Of a DNA stretch of 64,000 bases, positions 28,283-36,913 are shown piece after piece. Position numbers and translations under genes: made by a program. Each line of letters begins with the position of its first letter. Within the stretch, counting starts at the first letter, position 1. Below the pieces are notes generated by a model. That model saw only the letters and a program-made list of their open reading frames with translations. It was not told the origin of the DNA and searched no databases. The stretch comes from Sphingopyxis sp. 113P3 (GTDB lineage: Bacteria; Pseudomonadota; Alphaproteobacteria; Sphingomonadales; Sphingomonadaceae), in contig NZ_CP009452.1 in the NCBI RefSeq assembly GCF_001278035.1, positions 343,501 to 407,500 of the forward strand, given 5' to 3'.

Positions 28283-29131
28283 ATGAGTGAGCAAACGACG
28301 GGGAAATTAAAGCAGCTGGAACACCTCCTGCCAGAGGGATTGCTCGTCGATGCCGCGTGGCTTTCTGCTCACGGCTACTCAACCTCACTGCGCACCAAAT
28401 ATGTCGCCTCGGGTTGGCTCGAACAGCCGGCTCGCCGTGTCTATCGGCGCCCTCGCGGACAGCTTGGCTGGCAGCAGGTGGTCATCTCCCTGCAGACGCT
28501 TCTAGGCTATCGTCTCACCGTTGGCGGCCGGACAGCCCTCGAGCTGCAAGGCTATGCCCATTACCTCTCACAGGATCGTTCCGAGATCCACCTTCACGGT
28601 CCAGCAAGGCCACCCAGCTGGCTCACGACGCTGCCGCTGACGGAACGGTTCGTGTATCATAACGGCACGCCGCTTTTCGGGGCCGACCTGGAGGATATCA
28701 GCTTCCCTTCCCTCGTTTCGGACCGCGCACCTGATGCGAGAGATGCGGGATCTTTTCAGGACGCCGGATTGCGCGCTCTGCCCTGGGGGCAATGGGATTG
28801 GCCGTTGACGGTATCGACGCCCGAACGGGCGGTTCTCGAACTTCTCGATGAACTCCCGCAACATGAAAGTTTCGATCAGGTCGACGTGCTGATGGAAGGT
28901 CTGAGCGATCTTGCGCCGAGGCGGCTCCAGAAGCTGCTTGTCCGCTGCCGCAGTGTGAAGGTGAAACGCCTGTTCTTCTTCTTTGCCGATCGGCACCGCC
29001 ATGCATGGCTCAAGCATGTCGACCGGACCGCAATCGATCTGGGATCGGGCAAGCGCATGCTGGTCAAGGATGGCAGGTACGACCCGACCTACGAGATCAC
29101 TATCCCCAAGGAACTGGTCGAGGCGTATTGA
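28283..29131 (+). CDS. abiEi: AbiEi family antitoxin/regulator (type IV toxin-antitoxin)
   Basis: The 282-residue protein has the AbiEi layout: an N-terminal winged-helix region (LEHLLPEGLLVDAAWLSAHG, VASGWLEQPARRVYRRPRG) and a C-terminal antitoxin domain (VGGRTALELQGYAHYL, WPLTVSTPERAVLELLDELP). AbiEi autoregulates and neutralises the AbiEii nucleotidyltransferase without binding it, in phage abortive infection. It ends TGATG, overlapping the next start by one base, so antitoxin and toxin genes are coupled. The inverted repeat at 28240-28262 is the likely operator. The toxin gene downstream is truncated, so the pair is probably non-functional for killing. Confidence 0.85.
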   Translation: MSEQTTGKLKQLEHLLPEGLLVDAAWLSAHGYSTSLRTKYVASGWLEQPARRVYRRPRGQLGWQQVVISLQTLLGYRLTVGGRTALELQGYAHYLSQDRSEIHLHGPARPPSWLTTLPLTERFVYHNGTPLFGADLEDISFPSLVSDRAPDARDAGSFQDAGLRALPWGQWDWPLTVSTPERAVLELLDELPQHESFDQVDVLMEGLSDLAPRRLQKLLVRCRSVKVKRLFFFFADRHRHAWLKHVDRTAIDLGSGKRMLVKDGRYDPTYEITIPKELVEAY

Positions 29132-29412
29132 TGGCATTTGCGGACACTTACCGAAATCAGGTCGCACTACTGATCCGCACACTACCTTCGGTGGCGGCGG
29201 AAGAATGCTTCGCGATGAAGGGCGGCACGGCGATCAATCTGTTCGTGCGCGACCTGCCGCGTCTCTCGGTCGATATCGACCTCACCTACCTGCCAGTGCA
29301 GGATCGCGCGACCTCGCTTGCAACGATCGATGCGGCGATGGCGCGTATCGCCGAGCGCATTAACCGTGTCCCGCGCCCGATCGTGCTCTTCAGATCATCT
29401 CCGAGAAGCTGA
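29131..29412 (+). pseudogene. abiEii: Truncated AbiEii nucleotidyltransferase toxin
   Basis: Starts MAFADTYRNQVALLIRTLPS and shows the toxin's nucleotidyltransferase core, FAMKGGTAINLFVRDLPRLS-VDIDLTY (GG...D-x-D). The reading then leaves the family after about residue 85 (near 29385) and stops at 93 residues, against roughly 300 in complete AbiEii. The catalytic Asp pair is present, but the C-terminal half is gone, replaced by sequence belonging to the convergent WYL gene's end. This is a deletion-type remnant. Confidence 0.8.
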
Positions 29413-29418
29413 GAGGTA

Positions 29419-30285
29419 TTATCGATAATTTTCATCGACCACCTCCCTGTTCAACAAAACGATCTGTTGTTCCTCAGGCCTTCGCGCGTTCGGATCGGTA
29501 TCAAGCCCGAGACGCCTCTGGGCGTCGTAGAGCAACGCCCTGTGCACCTTGATCTTCGTCTTGCCACGCATGCTGTAATCGAGTGCAATCACCTTAGCCT
29601 GCGGCTCGGACAGCTCGGAATGCGACCCGATCTCCAGCGTGATTTCCTCTTTCCAATCGGTATCGCTACCGGGCTCAACGTCATTGGGCTTAAAACCACG
29701 CACGTCGACATCCCGAGCGAGGAGGAAGTCTTTGTAGGATTGGTCGATCTGACAGAAGGCCCGAGCATGCCACCGAAAGCCATCGAAGCCGATGGCATGC
29801 GGCGCAATCCACCGCCAGCGCGGCTCCGGCCGCGAAAGCGTCTGATATTTGATCTCGATGGCAAGGTTGTTGCGAATGGCGCTGAGAACGGTCCGCGGCG
29901 TTTCTTTCGTGACATCCCGTGTGGGGACAGGTGGGCCACTGTAAGACGGGAAATGCGCAATCCACGAGGCTGCGGCCGGCAATATGTCTTCGGCGACAGA
30001 TCGTAGCTGCGTGAGATAATGGGCTGCGTCAGGCTTTAAAAAGCAAGGCCGGAACGTCTCGCTCGCCACGTATCGTTTGGCAATTTTGTCGTAGACGGCG
30101 TTGTGCGGAGCGCGTTCGCGATAAAGCATCAGATCTTTCGGCGCTTGCGGCACCGACCCGTCAAAGGCCTCGACGATATCGGAACGGTTGACCCTGCCTT
30201 CCCAATAAAGTCGAAACTCAATGAATTCGAGCCGGCGCTCTACACCCCATTTCGGCACCGTATTGCCCCCCGGCATCGCAAGCAT
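29419..30285 (-). CDS. WYL-domain transcriptional regulator (BrxR/CapW-like)
   Basis: The 288-residue protein starts with a winged-helix segment (WGVERRLEFIEFRLYWEGRV, residues 13-32). The WYL domain centres on RWRWIAPHAIGFDGFRWHAR (156-175), and a C-terminal WCX-like region includes KVIALDYSMRG. Proteins of this layout repress defence operons (BREX, CBASS and others). The usual clients are absent. The divergent gene, 286 bp away, is the interrupted MNT-HEPN protein, which may be its target. No clear operator repeat was found in the gap (30286-30571), which otherwise holds nothing recognisable. Either Met 30285 or Met 30276 could be the start. Confidence 0.8.
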   Translation of the reverse strand: MLAMPGGNTVPKWGVERRLEFIEFRLYWEGRVNRSDIVEAFDGSVPQAPKDLMLYRERAPHNAVYDKIAKRYVASETFRPCFLKPDAAHYLTQLRSVAEDILPAAASWIAHFPSYSGPPVPTRDVTKETPRTVLSAIRNNLAIEIKYQTLSRPEPRWRWIAPHAIGFDGFRWHARAFCQIDQSYKDFLLARDVDVRGFKPNDVEPGSDTDWKEEITLEIGSHSELSEPQAKVIALDYSMRGKTKIKVHRALLYDAQRRLGLDTDPNARRPEEQQIVLLNREVVDENYR

Positions 30286-31112
30286 CCCAAAGTCGATAGA
30301 AATAAAGACGCGATGGGAATGTCAACGTGCCCGCTGAGTTGTTATTCTTATCTAAAGGGCGGGTCAATCTACGAGGGTGGCGAATCAGCGCAATTGCTTC
30401 AGGTTAACATTTGTGGTGGCGATTATGCAAAACGCGCAATTACGCCGAGCGGGCGTCGGGTGCGCCCTGTTTCCCATAGCTTCGCGGCGACCGGCTCGGC
30501 GCAGGTCGTAGTGTCCAATCTTCGACGACCGGCGCAGTTTTAGCGCGATGAGGCCTTGCCACAAGGTGTGAATGTGCGAGACTCCCAGAATGAAGAATGA
30601 CGTCGATCATCTGCCCGCGGTGCATCAGGAAGAGCTGGCCCTGGCAACGCGGATTTTGATGGACGAGTTTACCGCCGCGATCTCGCGGGCAACGCAGCCG
30701 TGGAAGAAGAACGGCAAGATCCAGAAGATTATTCTGTTCGGTAGCTTCAGTCGCGGCGACTGGGTCGACGAACCAGAAAGCGGCTATCAGTCGGATTATG
30801 ACCTGCTGGTCATCGTCAGCCATAAGGATCTGACCGAAATCGCGGACTATTGGTATGTGGCTGAGGACAAGATCATGCGCGATTTGGCGATCGCGCGACC
30901 GGTGAACATCATCGTCCACACACTCGACGAGGTGAATCGCGGACTGAAGCGCGGCGAATATTTTTGGGTCGATATCGCCCGTGACGGGATCATATTGTAC
31001 GATCTTCCCGGCAGCGAACTGGCCACTCCGATGCCGCTGACGGCAGAAGATGCCTTTGGAATGGCGAGTGAATATCTTTCCAAGCAACTTCCAGCGGTTG
31101 ATCGGTGGCTAA

Positions 31113-32757
31113 CCGCTCTTATGCACCAAGGGGTGTCTGAGCGGTAGGCGGGAGTAGCGTAAAGCTCTGTTCTGAAGTAAGAAATTGGGTGTCTAAGCCG
31201 TCCCTGCTCCGGGACAGAAATTGCCATAGGCTACACCCGCCATGACCGACGTTACCTCAAGCTCATTTCGATTTCCAGCGGTCCAACGCAAGAAAGTCAC
31301 GGCTGCCTTCGACGGCGGTCGCATCACGTCGGACGGCGGGGTTCTGCTATTGGCGCAGGCCGAGCGCGAGATGGACATCTGCAGGCAGCTGGCCACCTGC
31401 ATCGCCGATCGGCGCGATCCTTCGCGGGTGGTCCACAAGCTGGATGACATCCTGCGGGCTCGGGTTCTGGCGATTGCCTGCGGCTACGAGGACGCCGACG
31501 ACCTCGACGCCCTGCGTGACGATCCCGGCTTCCGCCTGGCGCTGGGCAAGCTACCGGGTTCGGGCGCGGGCCTTGCCAGCCAACCGACGATGAGCCGCTG
31601 GGAAAACGCACCCACCACGCGCGAGCTGGCCCGCATGATGGCCGCGATGGTCGACATCTACTGCGCCAGTTATCCATCCCCGCCCGAGGCGGTGACGCTG
31701 GACATCGATGACACCTGCGATGTCGTGCACGGCTACCAGCAGTTATCGTTCTGGAACGGGCATCACGGTGAGCGCTGTTTCCTGCCGATCCACGTCTACG
31801 ACACGGCAACGGGGCGGCCGGTCGCCATGCTGCTGCGCACCGGCAAGACGCCGAGCGGCGCGGAGGCCGCGGGCCATATCCGTCGCCTGGTGCGGCAGAT
31901 CCAGAGGCACTGGCCCACGACCCACATCACGATCCGGGGCGACGGCCACTACGGCAGACCCGAGGTCATGAACTTCTGCGAGGCACAGGGCATCGATTAT
32001 GTCTTCGGCCTGCCCACCAACGCTGTGCTGCGCGCCGATCCACAGATCGTGAAGATTGCCGATGCCTGCGCGGTCAAGCGGGCCGAGGAACAGCACGTGG
32101 TCCTGCGAAATTATGCCCAGACCCGCTACGGGGCGAAAAGCTGGAAATGCCAGCGCCGTGTCGTCGCCCGGATCGAGGCCAGCACGCTCGGCATGGATAT
32201 CCGCTACGTCGTCACCTCGCTCGAGCAGGGCTCGGCCGAGCACATCTACGACACACTCTACTGCGCCCGCGGCCAGGCCGAAAACCTCATCAAGTTGCAC
32301 AAGGCCCAGCTCGCCAGCGATCGCACGTCATGCCGATCAGCCAACGCCAATCAGATGCGGCTGATCCTGCACACCGCCGCATTCTGGCTGATGTGGCGCA
32401 TCCAGCAGGCCATCCCCAAGGCAGCCGCGCTTGCCAACGCTGAGTTCGCGACCCTGCGCCTGCGGCTCCTCAAAGTCGCCGCACGCGTCATCGAGACCGC
32501 CTCCCGCATCCGCGTCGCCTTCGCTTCCGCCTGTCCCGACGCCGCCCTGTTCCGGATCATCGCCGCCGCCCTCAGGCCCGCCCCGACATAGCCAGTGCGG
32601 CCGTGCCGCTGAACGTCCGAGCCCCTCCATCAAACCCGCAAGCCTCTCGATCCCACGCGATGAAATAGACGCAGCGGAGGCACTCGGCCTGCTCAAACGC
32701 CCGCTGCCGCCAACGATTGATCTTCCCCAAGAACAACATCGTCACGAATAAGAGCGG
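31113..32757 (+). mobile_element. IS1380-family insertion sequence (1645 bp)
   Basis: Ends are CCGCTCTTAT at 31113 and ATAAGAGCGG at 32757 (10-bp perfect inverted repeats). They are flanked by the 4-bp duplication CTAA (31109-31112, 32758-32761). Size and target duplication fit IS1380. It splits the MNT-HEPN gene; the precise duplication lets the parent gene be rebuilt. Confidence 0.92.
31242..32591 (+). CDS. IS1380-family transposase
   Basis: The 449-residue transposase has the IS1380 N-terminus (AAFDGGRITSDGGVLLLAQA), first acidic segment VTLDIDDTCDVVHGYQQLSF, a second near ITIRGDGHYGRPEVM, and YCARGQAENLIKLHKAQLAS holding the catalytic Glu. The frame is complete from ATG 31242 to 32591, so the element may still move. 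Confidence 0.93.
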   Translation: MTDVTSSSFRFPAVQRKKVTAAFDGGRITSDGGVLLLAQAEREMDICRQLATCIADRRDPSRVVHKLDDILRARVLAIACGYEDADDLDALRDDPGFRLALGKLPGSGAGLASQPTMSRWENAPTTRELARMMAAMVDIYCASYPSPPEAVTLDIDDTCDVVHGYQQLSFWNGHHGERCFLPIHVYDTATGRPVAMLLRTGKTPSGAEAAGHIRRLVRQIQRHWPTTHITIRGDGHYGRPEVMNFCEAQGIDYVFGLPTNAVLRADPQIVKIADACAVKRAEEQHVVLRNYAQTRYGAKSWKCQRRVVARIEASTLGMDIRYVVTSLEQGSAEHIYDTLYCARGQAENLIKLHKAQLASDRTSCRSANANQMRLILHTAAFWLMWRIQQAIPKAAALANAEFATLRLRLLKVAARVIETASRIRVAFASACPDAALFRIIAAALRPAPT

Positions 32758-33180
32758 CTAAAGCTTGCCGCAGTATCCTGCGCCGAAAGTGAAACTGATC
32801 CCGAGTGGGCCAATAATGCAGCGTTCAATTTGCATCAGGCGGCCGAAACTGCCTACACTTGTTACCTGCTTGTTCGCAGCCAGTATGTCCCGCGTTCGCA
32901 TAATCTGAAGTTCTTGCGTTCGCTGGCGGAGGACCGGGAACCACGACTTGTAGAGGCATGGCCGAGGGCGACGAAACTCGACCGCCGGCGCTTCGAGTTG
33001 ACGAAACGCGCTTATGTCGAGGCGCGCTACTCGGCGGCATATGTTATAGACAACGATGATCTGCAGGCGATCAGGGCAGCAGTGACGAGCTTGCGCGACA
33101 TGGTGGCGACAGTGTCACGCGAGTGGCTTGAGGGCCTCCGGCAGAAGGCAGAGCTCTGATAGCCTTCGTACAGTTTAAGG

Positions 33181-33313
33181 CCGCTTTTCGGATTCAAGGC
33201 CCCTAAGCGCGATCAGAGATACATGAGCCTTGTCAGCAAGTCTTCCCTGTGTCCAACCCGGCAAGGTGGTGCATTGTGGGTGGCGTCCAAAGGGCCTTGT
33301 ATCATTCCCACTC
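33181..33313. repeat. Island end / attachment-site repeat, copy B
   Basis: Second copy of the 26361-26491 sequence, close to 90 percent or better identity overall, with an almost identical right half ending ATCATTCCCACTC. The guaA-like tail reads GAG TGG GAA TGA on the reverse strand (E-W-E-stop); the preceding ATT codon is altered. It follows the MNT-HEPN gene directly and marks the junction between two stacked elements. Confidence 0.65.
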
Positions 33314-33512
33314 TAATATTTTTTCTTCCCTAAGTATCTGATATGTTTGCGAAAAATAAATTCAACGGTTGAGAATACCGTCGCCTGTACCGTCAAAAAC
33401 CTAGCCTTTTGATTTTGTTGGATTTTCAGGGGGGAACCTAGCTGGAAAAATTCTGTGAACTATCGGCATCTATCGGCTGCTTCCCAGTGAGGAATAGATG
33501 GCAAGCTGGAGT
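33314..33512. other. AT-rich non-coding island end after att copy B
   Basis: No gene. The AT-rich sequence shares recognisable blocks (TTTTGATTTT, ATCGGCATCTATCGGC) with 26492-26700, so the two element ends are related. It stops at the IS3 end at 33513. Confidence 0.5.
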
Positions 33513-34819
33513 TGCCCCTTAAAAACCGGACATTTTCAGGATTGAGCATTTCGGCTCAGGAACTCTCGTGGAGATTGATATCCTAAAGCCTTGTGCGGGT
33601 GAAGATTGTTATAGTGCTCGAACCATGATGGCAGTTGAGCCATGACAGTTTCGGCGTCCGGCGTCGGGTTGATCCGGACATAATCGCGCTTGAATGTTTT
33701 GACGAAAGCCTCAGCCATTCCATTTGACTGCGGGCTGCGCACTGGTGTTCTGCACTGTTCCATACCGATATCCCGGAGCAGGGACGCGGTGTTTTTCGCA
33801 ATGAAGCATGAACCATTGTCGGTAAGCCACTGGATGGGCTCTGCCAGCATATTGATGCGCCCGAAGCGGTTTTCTACCGCCGTGATGACAAGATCCTGTA
33901 CGTCTTCGCTCTTGATGCCTTCTGTCGTGGCCACATGAGCGATTGCTTCCCGATCACAGCAGTCGAGCGCAAATGCAACGCGGACCTTTTCCTTGTTGTC
34001 GCACGTGATCTCGAAGCCATCGGAGCACCATCTGGTATTGGAGCGCTCGACGGTGACTTGGCCGTCGTGTCTGCGTTCACCGGCAGCTCCGGTATGGCGC
34101 TGAAGGAGCAGATCATGCCGCTTCATCACGCGATAAACACGTTTGGCGTTCGGCCATGAACAGCCCTGTTCACGGGCTTTGCGCCGCAGAATGGCATGAA
34201 CGCGCCGATAGCCATAGGTCGACATTTCTTCAATGACCGCCTTGATCTGAGCAACCAGATCAGCGTCGGGAAGCGGAGGTCTCCCTCGGGCTCTGGAAAG
34301 GGTGCCTGTGGCGCGTGCAGCGATATTCGACCGGGCAACACCTAGCGTCTCGCATACCGCTTTCATCGCAAAACGTCCTTCGGCAGCGAGATTGAGTGCA
34401 GCATGCGTTTTTTTGGGCCGCTGGCGATTTCGAGGGCCTCCTTGAGAATTTCCCCTTCCATCGTCTTCTTGCCCAGCAGGCGCTGTAATTCCTTCACCTG
34501 AGCCTGAAGCGCCCGGTATTCCGAGGCAGGGACAACCTCCTCTTCGGCTGCCGTTGCGACCAATGCACCCTGTGACGCAAGCTTGCGCCACGCGAACAGC
34601 TGGTTAGGCGCAATGCCATGACGACGGGCGACCAGACTGACCGTTGCGTCCGCCTCGTAGGTTTCGTGGACAATCGCAAGTTTCTCCGCGGTACTCCAGC
34701 GTCGACGCCGCTCAGGGCCGGAAAGAATTTCCATCTTAATGCTATTACCAGTCATAATGTGAACAGTAGTCCTATCACTTATTTAAGTGGCAGAAACTGT
34801 CCGGGCAATTAGGGGGCTA
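33513..34819 (-). mobile_element. IS3-family insertion sequence (about 1307 bp)
   Basis: Imperfect terminal repeats: TGCCCCTTAAAAACCGGACA at 33513, and at 34819 the inverse of TAGCCCCCTAATTGCCCGGA. Two overlapping frames encode orfA and orfB. I found no clear target duplication, so the exact ends carry an uncertainty of a few bases, or one flank has been rearranged. Confidence 0.8.
33536..34755 (-). CDS. IS3-family transposase OrfAB (programmed -1 frameshift)
   Basis: OrfA (34755-34363, 130 residues) has an HTH (RRRRWSTAEKLAIVHETYEA) and leucine-zipper-like segment. OrfB, in the -1 frame down to 33536, has the rve integrase domain with RWCSDGFEIT, WLTDNGSCF and SPQSNGMAEAFVKTFKRDYV (DDE). 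The frames meet at a run of seven A on the coding strand (34408-34414). There a -1 slip changes PKKRMLH to PKKTHAALN and fuses the proteins, as in other IS3 elements. The IS2-like subgroup is likely. The frame is otherwise intact. Confidence 0.87.
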
Positions 34820-34952
34820 TTCCACAAGCGTCGAATCTGGCGCCCCAATAAAGTACCGTCAAAACTGGCGAAATCAACACACCCGACTCGGTCCTTGGAT
34901 CGTCGGGATGGCGGGCGGAAATCACAGTGCATGGACGACAGAGGTTGAGAGG

Positions 34953-36290
34953 GTGAAGACAGTTTCTCGGCAAGAGCTTTACGAGCAGGTTTGGTCCAAA
35001 CCCATGACCAAAGTTGCCGCAGATTATGGCGTTACGGGTACCGCGTTGAAGAAGACGTGTGATCGCCACCACATTCCAACACCAGAACGTGGGTACTGGG
35101 CGAAACTAGAATTCGGCAAGCGGGTCAACAAGGAAGCGCTGCCGCCGCTGACCGCGCCAAATTTGGCTATGGTCAGGATATCAGGAAGTTCCGAGCAGCA
35201 TCTGTCTCCGTCGGTCCGCGACGCCAAGGAAAAAGCCAGAGACAGGCTCCACAAGCACGCTGCGGCTAAGCCGCTTCTGGTCTCTGAATCCGAACCGACA
35301 CTGAGCATCGTTGAACCGCCGTCTCTCGCTGCTACAAGGCGCGCGATTTCAAAAGCGCGTCCTGATGACCAGGGCTTCGCCGCGGTCCGCTCGAAAGGCG
35401 TTGTCCCGCTCAAAATTGCTCCTGCTTCCATCGAACGGGGAATTCGGATTCTAAGCCAGTTGTTCACTCTTGCGGAAACCCAAGGCCATTTGCCCAAGGC
35501 GACTGAAGACGGGTTGGTGCTGATTGTTGAGAATGAGTCAATTGCGTTCGGCCTGGAGGAACAGCCCGAGAAGACCTTGCATCAACCAACACCCGCGGAA
35601 TTGAAGCGGCGGGATGAAAGGGCACGCTGGGGCTACACCACCGATCCGTGGCCCAAGTACGACCAATTTCCATCCGGCCGGTTCGCCATCGTCATTCACG
35701 CCAACCCATATTCAGGTCTTCGCCGCACTTACTCAGACGGAAAGACGCAAACCCTGGAAAGCATGCTGCCGGACATATTGGCAGGTTTCGTCGGGCACGC
35801 CGCCTACATTAGTGAGCGCAGGAGAGAATCCGACGAGCGGGAACGCCGCCACCGGGAGGCCGAGGCTCGACGCCAGCGTGAAGAGGCATTCAATAGTCGC
35901 GAGAAGCGCCGCATGGAGTTTGTGGATGCAGTCCATGAGCAACTGACCCAACGGGACAAACTTACTGCAGTGCTGCATCATCTCGAAAATGCAAGGTCTG
36001 AGGATGCTGCAAGAGTGAGTACAATGGCGACTTGGGTCCGGCAGCGTCTGAAACAGATTGATGCCCTAATCAGTCCCCATTTCCTCGACACTTCGGCGAG
36101 ATCGTCGAAAGTCGATTTCGCCGAGCCAGGTCCTGAACAGGAAGCTGAAAGGGGCAGCTATTACTATTATCCCCCCATCACCCTCCAACTCTGGTCTATC
36201 GACGACGCAAAGGGGCTGGCCACCTCGTGCACGCAGCTGGACTGGACAGACGCGTTGGCTTGTCCGATTGAGGGAGCCGAGACAGGCTAG
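34953..36290 (+). CDS. Putative DNA-binding coiled-coil protein of unknown function
   Basis: About 445 residues. The N-terminus (SRQELYEQVWSKPMTKVAAD, then CDRHHIPTPERGYWAKLEFG) looks like a helix-turn-helix of a kind often seen on mobile elements. A variable linker follows, then a conserved-looking middle (RFAIVIHANPYSGLRRTYSD) and a long charged coiled coil (ERRRESDERERRHREAEARR). GTG 34953 follows GAGAGG and matches the expected MKTVSRQEL-type start; ATG 34908 is an alternative. I do not know its role. It sits alone between IS3 and an abiEi relic. Confidence 0.65.
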   Translation: MKTVSRQELYEQVWSKPMTKVAADYGVTGTALKKTCDRHHIPTPERGYWAKLEFGKRVNKEALPPLTAPNLAMVRISGSSEQHLSPSVRDAKEKARDRLHKHAAAKPLLVSESEPTLSIVEPPSLAATRRAISKARPDDQGFAAVRSKGVVPLKIAPASIERGIRILSQLFTLAETQGHLPKATEDGLVLIVENESIAFGLEEQPEKTLHQPTPAELKRRDERARWGYTTDPWPKYDQFPSGRFAIVIHANPYSGLRRTYSDGKTQTLESMLPDILAGFVGHAAYISERRRESDERERRHREAEARRQREEAFNSREKRRMEFVDAVHEQLTQRDKLTAVLHHLENARSEDAARVSTMATWVRQRLKQIDALISPHFLDTSARSSKVDFAEPGPEQEAERGSYYYYPPITLQLWSIDDAKGLATSCTQLDWTDALACPIEGAETG

Positions 36291-36420
36291 ATCACTGAGC
36301 CGGGTTGATACGAAACCCCTGTTTTCAGCAATCAGAATTCGAGGGTTTGTGTCAAGGCGCGGAATACGAGTTTGCCATCGGCCAACTTTGCTAACCGACG
36401 TGACGCAAAAGGAGGTATTT

Positions 36421-36545
36421 TTCAAACGGACGCGCGGTTTGAAGATGGGCTAAAAAGTTCACCGTGATTGAGCAACGCGAAGGAAAAACTAACGCAGCTT
36501 GAGCGCTTCCTCCCGGAGGGCTTGATCGTCGATTCCGTGCCGATC
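36421..36545 (+). pseudogene. abiEi relic with conserved operator
   Basis: 36421-36443 repeats the abiEi operator (TTCAAAC-N9-GTTTGAA). From GTG 36463 the sequence matches the first ~25 codons of abiEi at 28283 (compare LEHLLPEGLLVDA with LERFLPEGLIVDS after a one- or two-base change), then breaks off near 36540. Only the promoter and 5' end remain. Confidence 0.7.
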
Positions 36546-36911
36546 TCTTATAAGGGGCCAGATTACAAACTATCTGGTCCTGGGCTGTAACTGAAAAATT
36601 CTGCCCATCTGCAACAAACCTACTTTCTGTCTTTGAATGGCTTTTCCGTGGGCTACGCTTACGGATAAGCCTGCCGTTCTGAGGCCCTCTAGAGAACTGT
36701 TCCTGACCGCCGCCGGAACGACCTGATGGTGCTGACTGCCATTGTGGCATCGACAACTCCTCTTGGGAGGGCAACTCGACGTGAGAAGCACCCATTTTGC
36801 TTCCAAGAGTTAACGATTCCATAGACCAAGCTGGAGTTGCTTTTCCAATTCTCTTCAGACAGGCTTTCTGCGTCGACTTCACCCCGAGGCAAGCCGTGCA
36901 TATCGAAACCC
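36546..36911. other. Unassigned stretch between abiEi relic and IS5
   Basis: No gene supported. One reverse-strand frame is open across most of it, but it also runs through the abiEi relic and lacks recognisable features. It is probably decayed DNA. Confidence 0.4.
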
Positions 36912-36913
36912 TA

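Larger units (their letters stand above)
30572..33159 (+). pseudogene. Nucleotidyltransferase-HEPN fusion gene interrupted by IS1380
   Basis: The left part (30572-31112) encodes an MNT-type nucleotidyltransferase with LFGSFSRGDW (residues 55-64) and SDYDLL. The right part (32762-33159) encodes the HEPN half, including AFNLHQAAETAY, SHNLKFLRS and KRAYVEARYS. Removing the 1645-bp IS and one CTAA copy joins them in frame (WL|KLAAVSCAE) to give about 312 residues, the normal length of MNT-HEPN proteins. In two-gene MNT/HEPN systems the MNT AMPylates the HEPN RNase; here both are in one chain. AAGGTG precedes ATG 30572. The left fragment ends shortly inside the IS and probably makes no active protein. 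Confidence 0.88.

Noticed and set aside
33513..34819. Target-site duplication for the IS3 element
   Set aside because: No convincing 3-5 bp direct repeat at the two ends could be found.
33490..36845. Shared word CAAGCTGGAGTTGC near 33503 and 36829
   Set aside because: A match of about 14 to 20 bases next to an IS end; suggestive of a common ancestor sequence but too short to call a repeat or target duplication.
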